A stretch of 32,356 bases of DNA. Origin: DASWHX01 sp036397995. Its GTDB lineage: Bacteria; Bacteroidota; Bacteroidia; Cytophagales; Cyclobacteriaceae. Each line of letters opens with the position of its first letter. Positions within the stretch are counted from its first letter, which is position 1. The notes beneath the pieces were generated by a model. The model searched no databases. It saw only the letters and a program-made list of their open reading frames with translations, and was not told the DNA's origin. A program made the translations under genes and the position numbers. The stretch covers positions 1 through 32,356 of the forward strand of contig DASWHX010000216.1 in assembly GCA_036397995.1 (NCBI GenBank). Direction: 5' to 3'. This document shows positions 7,904 to 16,985 of the stretch, piece after piece.

Positions 7904-9127
7904 TTACAGTGAACTATCCACCTCCTGCTTATCCTTAAAGCTTAATGCAAAAAAGATCACAATTACCAATGCAAATACTGCAGGCACCCACCAGATAGAT
8001 GGCCAATCTTTGACTCCATTAACTGTGTAAGCGGAAACAATTCTGCCGGACACTTCTGAACCAACGCCGATTCCAAGTCCATAAGTAATCAATGCGAATA
8101 ATCCTTGAGCGCTGGCTCGAATCTCTTTACCTGCTTTCCTGTCAACATAAATTTGACCCGTTACAAAGAAGAAATCATAACAAATTCCATGAAGCAAAAT
8201 TCCAATGTAATACATCCAAACCAAGGCTTCATTATTACCGAGGGCGAACAAAACATACCGGATCACCCAGGCTAACATTCCAAACAGCAGCATCTTTTTT
8301 ACACCAAGCCGGGCAAAGAAGAACGGCATCAGGATCATAAAAATTACCTCCGACATTTGGCCCATTGTCATCTTTCCGGCTACTCCGGTCATTTCACTTT
8401 CATTTAAAAATACATTGGTGAAATTGTAGTAGAATGCCAGGGGAATTGAGATCAGAAAAGAACAAATGACGAAAAGGGCAAACGACCAGTCTTTCATCAA
8501 CCGTAATGCTTTTAAACCAAGAACATCGCCCACAGAAACTTTTTCTCCAGCCATTTTTGGAGGTGTATTTGGGAGCGAAAAAGAAAATAACCCTAAAAGA
8601 ATGGAAACACCTGCCGCCATTTTCATGGGTATATTCGAAGTCTCAACACCTTCAAAAAAGGAAGTTTGAATTAAAAGAATAGTTAACCCTGCAACAATCC
8701 AGCCCAGAGTTCCCCACACTCTTATCCCCGGAAATTCCTTATCAGGATTTTGCATCTGGTTAAATGAGATGGCATTCACCAGGGCTAGCGTCGGCATATA
8801 ACACACGTTATAGAGTAGGAGTACTCCAATCAGTGGTCCAACCTCAGTAATGCCTGTCGCCCGGAACATAACCACACCGCCCAATAAGTGCAAAAATCCC
8901 ATTAACTTTTCCGAGTTGAAAAACCTGTCAGCAATCATTCCTACAAAAAAGGGGGAAATAATTGCCGCAATATTATTCATGAGGTAAGCCCTGCCCACAA
9001 ACAAACCCTCAAAGCCGATGTCAGTAAGATAAGAGGAAAGAGTTACAAACCAGGCTCCCCACACAAAGAATTGGAGGAACATCATTACAGACAACTGTAC
9101 TCGTACTTTTGAATTCATCAATACCAT
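7904..9127 (-). CDS. Nucleoside:H+ symporter-family MFS permease
   Basis: The 407-residue polytopic protein has about 12 hydrophobic segments. Its N-terminus is typical of the nucleoside-proton symporter (NupG/XapB-like) branch of the MFS: LQFFVWGAWFVTLSSYL, then GIGFEG-like spacing and 'ISPFFVGMIADRFF'. The conserved segment LLHGICYDFFFVTGQIYVD near the C-terminal half also fits this family. In Bacteroidota, members beside Gfo/Idh/MocA oxidoreductases are probably importers of sugars or nucleoside-like compounds, so nucleoside specificity should not be assumed. It starts 11 bases after the oxidoreductase gene and is co-transcribed with it. A second in-frame ATG at 9118 would remove three residues and is equally plausible. 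Confidence 0.88.
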   Translation of the reverse strand: MVLMNSKVRVQLSVMMFLQFFVWGAWFVTLSSYLTDIGFEGLFVGRAYLMNNIAAIISPFFVGMIADRFFNSEKLMGFLHLLGGVVMFRATGITEVGPLIGVLLLYNVCYMPTLALVNAISFNQMQNPDKEFPGIRVWGTLGWIVAGLTILLIQTSFFEGVETSNIPMKMAAGVSILLGLFSFSLPNTPPKMAGEKVSVGDVLGLKALRLMKDWSFALFVICSFLISIPLAFYYNFTNVFLNESEMTGVAGKMTMGQMSEVIFMILMPFFFARLGVKKMLLFGMLAWVIRYVLFALGNNEALVWMYYIGILLHGICYDFFFVTGQIYVDRKAGKEIRASAQGLFALITYGLGIGVGSEVSGRIVSAYTVNGVKDWPSIWWVPAVFALVIVIFFALSFKDKQEVDSSL

Positions 9128-9138
9128 AATATATAGTG

Positions 9139-10329
9139 TTATTCAACTCGTTGGGAAATCTTACCGGTTCGTTTTTCCTGAAGAATTATCTTCTTACTTC
9201 CGTCCTGCAGTTTTTCAATTTTCACCAGGAAATGGTCTGCATCGTACTCCTGCTTAAAACTATCTTTCGGGGAATCCATTTCACCCCGCCAATCCTCGAT
9301 TACTATCGGTTCCCATTTTTTTGTTTTGGCAGATAACAGGCATGCATCCATGATGGCATTCACCACCATGCCGTCATAAAAAGTTTCTACGGGTCGTTTC
9401 TTTTCTTCCCACGCATTAAGCATGTCGGTAAACATATTTACGTAGCCCAGATCAACTTTTTCATCTCCGACCGGGAAAAGCCAGCCTTTTTGAGATTCCG
9501 ATTTTTCAGAAACATATCCTTTTTTTTCTGAAGTGGTGAAGAGTTCAAATCCGGTACGCAAAAAATGGTTCAGCCAGATGGTTCCTTCCGTGCCCATCAC
9601 TTCATCCCTCAGATCCAGCCCGCCTCTAAACGTCCAGCTTACTTCAAACTGTCCAATTGCTCCGTTGGAATACTTGACGAGTCCGATGGCATGATCTTCG
9701 GCTTCAATAGGTTTTACCTGGGTAGCCGCCCAGCACATAGCTTCCACCGGTCTTATTTCCTTACCAATAAAACTCCTGGCAATCTCAATGCAATGGCATG
9801 CAAGGTCAAGAATTGCTCCGCCGCCGGCGAGTTCTTTATCCCAAAACCAGTCGCTGTGCGGACCCGGATGTGTTTCACGACTCCTGGCCCAAATTACTTT
9901 TCCGATTGAACCATTGCGGATGTTGTCAATTGACATCACCGTCTTCGGGGTATAAACCAAATCCTCCAGGTAACCATTAAACACCCCTGCCTCCTCAACT
10001 GCTTTCATCATTTCCAGCGCTTCAGAATAGTTACGGCCCAGAGGTTTAGTGCAGAGAACTCCCTTTTTGTGCTTTACACTAAGCAGAACCGCTTCCTTGT
10101 GCAAATAATTAGGAAGACCAATCACAACAAGATCCACTTCGGGATGACTGATGGCTTCTTCCATTGTGGTGGTAAAGTTTGGTATACCATGGCGGCCACA
10201 GAATTTCTTCAACCTTAATTCATCACGAGAGTGAGCAATAATTACTCTATCCTTGCTTCGGTATCCCTGAAGTGTCTGGACATAAAAATCGCTGATAAAA
10301 CCTGACCCTAAAATTGCAAGACTTGCCAT
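9139..10329 (-). CDS. Gfo/Idh/MocA family NAD(P)-dependent oxidoreductase
   Basis: The 396-residue protein carries an N-terminal Rossmann fold with GSGFIS at residues 8-13. A CTKPLG motif at 93-98 corresponds to the family's EKP signature and supplies the catalytic-region Lys95. Near 168-179, GGGAILDLACHC fits the conserved GGG-x-L-x-D-x-x-x-H pattern with Asp175 and His179. These enzymes oxidise or reduce sugars and inositol-like polyols using NAD(P). No signal peptide is visible, so it is likely cytosolic. It is the first gene of a two-gene leftward operon with the MFS permease, pointing to import followed by dehydrogenation of a sugar-like substrate. Family certain; substrate unknown. Confidence 0.92.
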   Translation of the reverse strand: MASLAILGSGFISDFYVQTLQGYRSKDRVIIAHSRDELRLKKFCGRHGIPNFTTTMEEAISHPEVDLVVIGLPNYLHKEAVLLSVKHKKGVLCTKPLGRNYSEALEMMKAVEEAGVFNGYLEDLVYTPKTVMSIDNIRNGSIGKVIWARSRETHPGPHSDWFWDKELAGGGAILDLACHCIEIARSFIGKEIRPVEAMCWAATQVKPIEAEDHAIGLVKYSNGAIGQFEVSWTFRGGLDLRDEVMGTEGTIWLNHFLRTGFELFTTSEKKGYVSEKSESQKGWLFPVGDEKVDLGYVNMFTDMLNAWEEKKRPVETFYDGMVVNAIMDACLLSAKTKKWEPIVIEDWRGEMDSPKDSFKQEYDADHFLVKIEKLQDGSKKIILQEKRTGKISQRVE

Positions 10330-10533
10330 ATAATGTGTCGTTGAATATATAAAGAGATTTGATTAAACAAAAACATTGACCAGGCCTGACTTCAGCAATA
10401 ATCAGGAAGTATGTTGTTTTGAAATTTAAAACCAATACATTTACGAGAACCAAAAGTAAAATTCAAATAATAATTTATAGGAAGAAAAGAGGATTTGGAT
10501 TTTTAATTTCAGTCAGAAATTAGGATTGATTTG

Positions 10534-10547
10534 GACCAAATTTGGTC
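10534..10547. promoter_or_regulatory. Perfect 14-bp palindrome upstream of the act promoter (candidate operator)
   Basis: GACCAAATTTGGTC is perfectly self-complementary. It ends 24 bases before the -33 element of the act promoter, a position suited to an activator or other dimeric regulator. It also lies about 200 bases upstream of the divergent leftward operon and could serve either. The regulator is not identified. Confidence 0.5.
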
Positions 10548-10570
10548 AATTTGAAAATGATTGAAATAAA

Positions 10571-10601
10571 TTTGAAATATATATATCGAATATTAGATTT
10601 G
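10571..10601 (+). promoter_or_regulatory. Bacteroidota-type promoter of the act-cox operon
   Basis: TTTG at 10571-10574 and TAGATTTG at 10594-10601 match the -33 TTTG and -7 TAnnTTTG elements of the Bacteroidota primary sigma factor, separated by 19 bases. Transcription would start near 10607, giving a leader of about 36 bases before actA. No other site of this quality was noticed upstream of actA. Confidence 0.7.
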
Positions 10602-10642
10602 TACGGTCTTAAAAACCTTAAACCAAACTATAACCTATAAAC

Positions 10643-11887
10643 ATGTCCCTTAAGACATCCCCCTCCACCGTCGTTAAGCATGTACTTATTTTCCTTTTCT
10701 TCTGCATAGGCATAGCTTCAATTGCTCAAGAGGCCGATTCGGTCGCAGCTGCTTCTGATGATACGGAAATGATTGCAAAGGGTCAAACACTATTTCAACA
10801 GAATTGCGCACAGTGTCACCGGGTGCAAGCAAAACTAATCGGCCCGGCATTAGCCGGTATTAATGACCGCCGGGAACTCTCCTGGATTATCAATTTTGTA
10901 AAGAATAGTCAGAAGGTAATTACTAGTGGAGATGAGTATGCAAACAATTTATTTAATGAGTACAACAAGGTTGAAATGCCTGCTTTCGATTTCTTTACTG
11001 ATGAGGATATAACTTCTATTATTTCATATGTTCAGACTGAAGCCGGGAAACCTGCTGAGGTAGTCCAAACATCTGATGCGGGACAGGGAGCTACTACTGC
11101 TCAAGCTCCAACCGGATACCTTATTGCAATCCTGATCGGTTTGCTATTTGTGATATTCCTGATTCTGATAGTGTTGATCCTTATTGTAGGAATTCTAAAG
11201 AGATACCTGGATCAAAAAGGTGATTTGGGGAAAGCTGATCAGGAAGTTGTTTCCGGAACAATTGACTGGGGGAAAGTACTTAGGTCAAAAGCAGCCATGG
11301 GAGCTATCGCATTTGTATTTACCGCTATTGTTTTGAAAAGTGTAATTGACGGCCTTTATCACATTGGGGTTCAGCAAGACTATGCGCCAACTCAACCGAT
11401 TCTGTTTTCACACGCCAGGCATGCCGGACAGTTTGCCATTGATTGCAATTATTGTCACACCGGAGTAAGAAAAAGCAAAAGTGCCAATATTCCATCAGCA
11501 AATATTTGTATGAATTGCCACACTGAAATTCTTAGAGACAGCCCTGAGATTCAAAAAATTTATACAGCCCTGGCTAATGACACACCTATTGAATGGGTCA
11601 GGGTTCATAACCTTCCCGACCTTGCCTACTTCAATCATGCACAACATGTCCAGGTTGCAAACATTGAATGCCAAACCTGTCATGGTCCGGTAGAAGAAAT
11701 GGAAGTTGTCCGTCAATTTGCACCTTTAACTATGGGATGGTGTATCGATTGCCACAGAAAGACAGATGTAAATACCCGCGGTAATGGATATTATAATAAA
11801 CTGGTTGAATTACATGAAAAGAATAGCAAAGAGCCGATGAAGGTTGAAGATATTGGAGGTCTGGAATGCGCCCGATGCCATTATTAA
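10643..11887 (+). CDS. actA: ACIII subunit ActA, hexaheme cytochrome c with fused N-terminal monoheme domain
   Basis: This is the cytochrome c subunit of alternative complex III (quinol:electron-acceptor oxidoreductase). A signal peptide (about 1-28) precedes a monoheme cytochrome c domain with CAQCH at 55-59 and likely axial Met112. A very hydrophobic helix (about 159-186), a second one (about 218-236), and a multiheme domain follow, the latter with CNYCH 268-272, CMNCH 289-293, CQTCH 343-347, CIDCH 367-371 and CARCH 409-413. That makes six heme sites, one more than the pentaheme ActA described for Rhodothermus marinus. The extra one is the N-terminal domain, which could act as a tethered electron carrier to the oxidase; that role is inference. 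It is the first gene of the operon. Confidence 0.93.
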   Translation: MSLKTSPSTVVKHVLIFLFFCIGIASIAQEADSVAAASDDTEMIAKGQTLFQQNCAQCHRVQAKLIGPALAGINDRRELSWIINFVKNSQKVITSGDEYANNLFNEYNKVEMPAFDFFTDEDITSIISYVQTEAGKPAEVVQTSDAGQGATTAQAPTGYLIAILIGLLFVIFLILIVLILIVGILKRYLDQKGDLGKADQEVVSGTIDWGKVLRSKAAMGAIAFVFTAIVLKSVIDGLYHIGVQQDYAPTQPILFSHARHAGQFAIDCNYCHTGVRKSKSANIPSANICMNCHTEILRDSPEIQKIYTALANDTPIEWVRVHNLPDLAYFNHAQHVQVANIECQTCHGPVEEMEVVRQFAPLTMGWCIDCHRKTDVNTRGNGYYNKLVELHEKNSKEPMKVEDIGGLECARCHY

Positions 11888-11912
11888 TTGATAAAGCGAC
11901 TTACTACTAATT

Positions 11913-14900
11913 ATGAAGGAAACTAAGAAGAGGTACTGGAAAGGATTAGAGGAGTTAAACAACGATCCGGAATACCTGAAGTTAAAGGATAAGGAATTCC
12001 CTGAATACCTTCCAACCAACGGTTCTTCGGATTCGCAATGGGATCGCAGAGACTTCCTCAAATTGATGGGCTTCAGCCTGACAGCAGCAACGCTTGCCGC
12101 TTGTGAAACACCGGTCAGAAAAGCTATCCCCTATTTGAATAAACCGGTTAATGTTGATCCTGGCATTGCTAATTATTACGCTTCAACGTACCAGGAAGGT
12201 GGAGATTATTGTTCGATAGTAGTTAAGACAAGGGAAGGCAGACCTATCAAGATCAATGGCAACAAACTTTCAACAATAAACAATGGTTCTGTTACTGCGC
12301 AGGTTGAGGCATCTGTTCTTTCATTATATGATACTGAAAGACTTGATGGCCCCAGGAAAGGTAACACCGATCTAAATTGGAGTGAGTTGGATAGTGAGAT
12401 TATTGCACAGCTAAATCAGATTTCTGCTGCCGGTGGCCTGATAAGAATTGTTAGTAACACGATCCTTAGCCCTGCTACCAAAGAGGTTATTGAAATATTC
12501 AAAACAAAATATCCCTCAACTCTGCATGTTGTATATGATACACGGTCATACCACGGAATAAGGAAAGGAAACATGGCATCATTTGCAACAGATACAATGC
12601 CTGCATATGATTTCAGCAAAGCAAATGTAATCGTATCCTTTGATGCGGATTTTCTGGGTACATGGTTATCACCTGCGGAATTTTCCGGTCAGTATTCAAA
12701 AAACAGAAAGCTGGGACCCAATAAAAAGTCGATGTCCCGCCATTTTCATTTTGAATCGAACATGTCTTTGACAGGTGCGAATGCTGACTATCGCGGGAAA
12801 ATGAAACCATCGCAGCATGGTCTTGCCGTGGCTACATTATACAATATGATTGCCGCCAAGACAGGCGCGGCTGCTGCAAATGTACCAGCAGTAGATATTC
12901 CCTTCCTGCAAAAAGCAGCTACCGATCTCTGGAATAACAGAACCAAATCCTTGGTTGTCTCCGGTTCAAATGATTATGCCGTTCAGGTTTTGGTGAATGC
13001 CATCAACGACCTGCTTGGCAACTATGGCAAAACCCTGGATCTAACCAAACCTATAAACCTCGCCCAGGGAAATGATGAATCAATGGATGCCTTTATCAGC
13101 GAAGCCAAATCAGGTTCTATTGGTGCCGCAATTTTCCTGAATTGTAATCCTGTTTACGATCACCCGCGAGGTTCGGAACTTGGATCATCACTCGCAAATA
13201 TTTCCTTGACAGTTTCAACCTCTGATAGAAGAAATGAATTGACATCCCTGGTTGGATATTGTGCACCTGATAATCATTTCCTTGAATCCTGGAATGATGC
13301 GGAGCCAGGAAAAGGACATTACAGCCTTGCTCAGCCAACTATCACACCCATATTTTATACCCGTCAGGCCCAGGAAACTCTTCTGAAATGGGCCGGTAAC
13401 GAAATGACTGATTATTTAGAATTCCTGCAAAATAGCTGGAAAACCAAATTCTATCCTAATGCCAATGACAGCATAGGATTCCAGATTTTCTGGGATAAGA
13501 CACTTGTGGATGGGGTTATGGTAGTAATTTCTGAAGAAACATTGGAGCAACCTGCATTCTCTGCTGACTTTGCCAGTGTAGAAACAGCCTTAAACCAAAA
13601 TTATAAAAAAGATAACTCAGGCTGGGAACTGTCCATATATCAGAAGGTAGGAATGGGTAGCGGGAGCATGGCCAATAATCCTTTCCTGCATGAATTACCT
13701 GATCCGGTGACCAAAGTTACCTGGGATAACTATGTTACGGTTTCACAATCTGATGCCGCCGAGTTGGGAATAGAAATGGATGGTGATAGAACTACTAAAG
13801 TAAACCTTAACGTTGGCAACATTTCACTTTCTGTGCCGGCACTTATTCAGCCAGGCCAGGCAAAAGGAACGCTGGGGCTTTCATTGGGATATGGTAGAAC
13901 TGCTGCAGGCCGGGTTGGAAACGGATTGGGAGTGAATGCTTATCCCTTGGTAAAATTGTTGAATGGAACACTAGCGTACACCATTTCATCCGGAGTGCAA
14001 ATCTCCAATACAGAGGAAGAACATAGGATAGCCCGCACCCAGACGCACCAGACATACATGAATCGCAACTTCGTTGTTCAGGAGGCGAAACTTTCAGAAT
14101 ATCAAAGTGATCCTTTGGCAGGCAGACATGTTCCGAAAATTAAAACATGGTCTGATCCCAACCATGAAAAAGAACCTGAAGCTATCACCCTTTGGAAGGG
14201 TCATAAATACACCAACCACCACTGGGGATTGATTGTGGATATGAACTCCTGCACCGGTTGCTCGGCGTGTGTCGTTGCCTGCAATGTCGAAAACAATATT
14301 CCCGTAGTCGGCAAAGATGAGGTATTGAATAGGAGAGAAATGCACTGGCTCCGCATTGACAGATATTATAGCAGTGATGCTGCTGATGATGACCAGTATG
14401 CTCTTGAGGAAGCATCTGAAAACCCGGAAGTTACCTTCCAGCCGATGATGTGTCAACATTGCAACAATGCTCCTTGTGAAACTGTTTGCCCGGTGGCTGC
14501 AACAACTCATAGCACTGAGGGACTCAACCAGATGGCATATAATCGTTGTATTGGCACTCGATATTGTGCAAATAACTGCCCTTATAAAGTAAGAAGATTC
14601 AACTGGTTTAAATATCACGATAACAGGCAATTCTCGGGTGTTAATACTACCATGAATACTGATTTGGGTAAGATGGTCCTCAATCCTGATGTAGTCGTGA
14701 GATCAAGAGGAGTGATGGAGAAGTGCTCTATGTGCGTGCAAAGAATTCAGGATGGAAAATTAAAGGCAAAGAAAGAAGGTAGAAGAACAACAGATGAAGA
14801 TATTAATACAGCGTGTGCCGATGCTTGCCCTACGCATGCAATAACCTTTGGTGATATGCTGGAAAAGGAAAGCCTAATCTCCAAAATGTTAAGGATTGAA

Positions 14901-15035
14901 TATAACGAAGATGGAACGGTTAAAGGAGCGCAGGAAGAGCGTGCGTATCATGTACTTGAAGAAGTTGGAGTAAGATCAAATGTTCACTATCTGACAAAAA
15001 TCAGAAATAAGGATATAGAAGAAGAGAACGTGTAA
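11913..15035 (+). CDS. actB: ACIII subunit ActB, molybdopterin-oxidoreductase-like Fe-S protein
   Basis: The 1040-residue protein combines a large molybdopterin-oxidoreductase-like domain (about 70-740) with a C-terminal ferredoxin-like domain. Cysteine clusters lie at 780/783/786/790, 847/850/855/859, 879/885/889, 938/941 and 968/972, which fits the four cubane-type clusters of ActB (three 4Fe-4S and one 3Fe-4S in characterised ACIII). An internal twin-arginine signal (RRDFLKLMGFS from residue 45) ends in a lipobox LAAC with Cys64, matching the lipid-anchored ActB reported for Flavobacterium ACIII. Known ActB proteins lack Mo cofactor, so the large domain is probably structural. ActB relays electrons between the quinol site and the hemes. 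It sits 25 bases after actA. Confidence 0.95.
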   Translation: MKETKKRYWKGLEELNNDPEYLKLKDKEFPEYLPTNGSSDSQWDRRDFLKLMGFSLTAATLAACETPVRKAIPYLNKPVNVDPGIANYYASTYQEGGDYCSIVVKTREGRPIKINGNKLSTINNGSVTAQVEASVLSLYDTERLDGPRKGNTDLNWSELDSEIIAQLNQISAAGGLIRIVSNTILSPATKEVIEIFKTKYPSTLHVVYDTRSYHGIRKGNMASFATDTMPAYDFSKANVIVSFDADFLGTWLSPAEFSGQYSKNRKLGPNKKSMSRHFHFESNMSLTGANADYRGKMKPSQHGLAVATLYNMIAAKTGAAAANVPAVDIPFLQKAATDLWNNRTKSLVVSGSNDYAVQVLVNAINDLLGNYGKTLDLTKPINLAQGNDESMDAFISEAKSGSIGAAIFLNCNPVYDHPRGSELGSSLANISLTVSTSDRRNELTSLVGYCAPDNHFLESWNDAEPGKGHYSLAQPTITPIFYTRQAQETLLKWAGNEMTDYLEFLQNSWKTKFYPNANDSIGFQIFWDKTLVDGVMVVISEETLEQPAFSADFASVETALNQNYKKDNSGWELSIYQKVGMGSGSMANNPFLHELPDPVTKVTWDNYVTVSQSDAAELGIEMDGDRTTKVNLNVGNISLSVPALIQPGQAKGTLGLSLGYGRTAAGRVGNGLGVNAYPLVKLLNGTLAYTISSGVQISNTEEEHRIARTQTHQTYMNRNFVVQEAKLSEYQSDPLAGRHVPKIKTWSDPNHEKEPEAITLWKGHKYTNHHWGLIVDMNSCTGCSACVVACNVENNIPVVGKDEVLNRREMHWLRIDRYYSSDAADDDQYALEEASENPEVTFQPMMCQHCNNAPCETVCPVAATTHSTEGLNQMAYNRCIGTRYCANNCPYKVRRFNWFKYHDNRQFSGVNTTMNTDLGKMVLNPDVVVRSRGVMEKCSMCVQRIQDGKLKAKKEGRRTTDEDINTACADACPTHAITFGDMLEKESLISKMLRIEYNEDGTVKGAQEERAYHVLEEVGVRSNVHYLTKIRNKDIEEENV

Positions 15036-15059
15036 ATAATAAAACGAAACAGGATTACA

Positions 15060-16424
15060 ATGCAAGCAGTGTCTTCAGTAAGAGTGCCTTTAGTTACCAG
15101 CGGGAAAACTGTTTCCGATGTAACTGAGGATATTTGTAGACAGGTCGAAGGACCTCCGACAAAATCCTGGTTATTGGGAATGGCCATCTCACTAACAGCC
15201 CTGGGAATAGGAGGATATGCTTTGTTTATGTTGTTGTGGCACGGCATCGGTGTCTGGGGTTTGAATAAAACAGTTGGCTGGGCCTGGGATATTACCAACT
15301 TCGTATGGTGGGTCGGTATCGGTCACGCGGGAACACTGATTTCTGCAATCCTGTTACTCTTCAGACAAAAATGGAGAATGTCAATCAACAGGGCGGCTGA
15401 AGCCATGACAATCTTCGCGGTAATTTGTGCCGCCATGTTCCCCGGATTCCACATGGGCCGACTATGGTTAGGCTTTTATTGGGCATTGCCTTTACCTAAT
15501 ACATTCGGCTCATTGTGGGTAAACTTTAACTCTCCGTTGCTATGGGATGTATTTGCCATCTCTACTTACTTTACAGTTTCCCTTGTTTTCTGGTATATTG
15601 GTTTGGTACCTGATTTTGCAACAATTCGCGATCGGGCTAAAACCCAAGTTGCTAAGACAATTTATGGTGCGTTAAGTCTGGGCTGGGACGGCGCCGCAAA
15701 AACCTGGCAGCGTTTCGAAGCTGTTGCATTAGTCCTGGCGGGCCTGGCTACGCCACTGGTACTGTCTGTTCATACCATCGTTTCTATGGACTTTGCTACT
15801 TCGGTTATACCCGGGTGGCACACCACTATCTTCCCGCCTTACTTTGTGGCAGGTGCAATATTTTCCGGATTCGCGATGGTGCTTACACTAATGCTGGTAA
15901 CTCGAAAAATGTTCAGACTTGAAGATTATATTACCATTGAACACGTGGAAATGATGAACATTATCATCATAATAACGGGCTCCATAGTCGGTATTGCATA
16001 TATTACTGAATTATTTATGAGCTGGTATTCTCAGGTTCCTGCCGAGCAATACGCCTTTTTTAACAGGGCTGCCGGACCATACTGGTGGGCTTATGCAACA
16101 ATGATGACATGTAATGTGATTTCACCACAGTTATTCTGGATTAAGAAGATTAGACGAAATTTAATGGCAACATTCATTCTAAGTATTGTGGTAAATATTG
16201 GAATGTGGTTTGAACGATTTGTAATTATTGTAACCTCTCTGCACAGAGATTATCTGCCATCAAGTTGGGCAATGTTTTACCCAACAAGGTATGATGTGGG
16301 TGTATACTTATTTTCATTTGGATTCTTCTTCACGGCATTCTTATTGTTTGCCAAATATTTCCCGGTGGTAAATATTGCAGAGATCAAAAGCATTATTAAA
16401 TCAACCTCAGAAAAAAGCAAGTAA
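15060..16424 (+). CDS. actC: ACIII subunit ActC, NrfD-like membrane quinol-binding subunit
   Basis: The 454-residue NrfD/PsrC-family membrane protein has about ten hydrophobic segments. The typical conserved stretches WWVGIGHAGTLISAILLLFR and MFPGFHMGRLW are present. In ACIII this subunit carries the quinol-oxidation site next to the Fe-S clusters of ActB and a proposed proton path. It follows actB after 24 bases. The closely similar second NrfD-like subunit is ActF, encoded three genes downstream. Identification rests on family sequence pattern and operon position, and is secure. Confidence 0.95.
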   Translation: MQAVSSVRVPLVTSGKTVSDVTEDICRQVEGPPTKSWLLGMAISLTALGIGGYALFMLLWHGIGVWGLNKTVGWAWDITNFVWWVGIGHAGTLISAILLLFRQKWRMSINRAAEAMTIFAVICAAMFPGFHMGRLWLGFYWALPLPNTFGSLWVNFNSPLLWDVFAISTYFTVSLVFWYIGLVPDFATIRDRAKTQVAKTIYGALSLGWDGAAKTWQRFEAVALVLAGLATPLVLSVHTIVSMDFATSVIPGWHTTIFPPYFVAGAIFSGFAMVLTLMLVTRKMFRLEDYITIEHVEMMNIIIIITGSIVGIAYITELFMSWYSQVPAEQYAFFNRAAGPYWWAYATMMTCNVISPQLFWIKKIRRNLMATFILSIVVNIGMWFERFVIIVTSLHRDYLPSSWAMFYPTRYDVGVYLFSFGFFFTAFLLFAKYFPVVNIAEIKSIIKSTSEKSK

Positions 16425-16426
16425 AT

Positions 16427-16954
16427 ATGCAAGTGGATAAGAATTACTTAGTGGGGGTTTACAGTGATGAAGATGTTGTTGTTAACGCGGTTAAGTCCGT
16501 AAGAAGCAAAGGTGTGAAGATTCATGAAGTATATACTCCTTTTCCAATTCATGGCCTTGACCATGCTTTGGGTTATAAAGAATCGAGAATCCATATTTCT
16601 GCATTTCTCTTTGGTCTTACAGGAACAATCCTCGCCTTAACCATGATGTTTTACATGCTGGGGATTGACTGGCCAATGATTATTGGAGGAAAAGATCACG
16701 CATCATTGCCTCCGCTCATCCCGGTAACTTTTGAAATAACAGTGCTTCTGGCCGCATTAGGAATGGTTGGAACTTTCCTGGTGATCAGCGATTTGAAACC
16801 TTATAAGAAACCCAGACTGTTTGATATAAGAATTACAGATGATAAACATGTGATGGCTGTTGATCTTGCAAAGAATACTTTCTTTACCAAGGATCAATTA
16901 ATAAGTATAATTAAAGAATCGGGCGCTGAGGAAGTGAATGAAAAAAACTTTTGA
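16427..16954 (+). CDS. actD: ACIII subunit ActD (DUF3341 membrane protein)
   Basis: The 175-residue protein has the DUF3341 layout: a soluble N-terminal alpha/beta part (VGVYSDEDVVVNAVKSVRSKG, then EVYTPFPIHGLDHALG), two membrane helices (about 59-81 and 100-122) and a C-terminal soluble domain. ActD is a non-cofactor structural subunit packed against ActC and ActF in ACIII. It starts two bases after the actC stop. The gene's 3' end overlaps the longest possible actE frame by 17 bases, but not the actE start chosen here. Confidence 0.95.
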   Translation: MQVDKNYLVGVYSDEDVVVNAVKSVRSKGVKIHEVYTPFPIHGLDHALGYKESRIHISAFLFGLTGTILALTMMFYMLGIDWPMIIGGKDHASLPPLIPVTFEITVLLAALGMVGTFLVISDLKPYKKPRLFDIRITDDKHVMAVDLAKNTFFTKDQLISIIKESGAEEVNEKNF

Positions 16955-16985
16955 GACTACTACTCATATGCGAATTGGAAACAAC

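Larger units (their letters stand above)
10330..10642. other. Divergent intergenic region between the sugar operon and the act-cox operon
   Basis: This 313-base AT-rich gap separates the leftward oxidoreductase gene from actA. It holds the act promoter and a 14-base palindrome (listed separately). A plus-strand CAAAAGTA at 10451-10458 reads TACTTTTG on the other strand and could be a -7 element for the leftward operon, although no matching -33 is seen. No small open frame with coding character is apparent. Confidence 0.5.

Noticed and set aside
14094..14630. 178-codon open frame on the minus strand inside actB
   Set aside because: It is antisense to the conserved Fe-S domain of ActB, has no recognisable domain and no start signal.
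11913..15035. ActB as an active molybdenum enzyme
   Set aside because: The operon is unmistakably ACIII, in which ActB is known to lack Mo cofactor; no adjacent cofactor-insertion chaperone gene is present.
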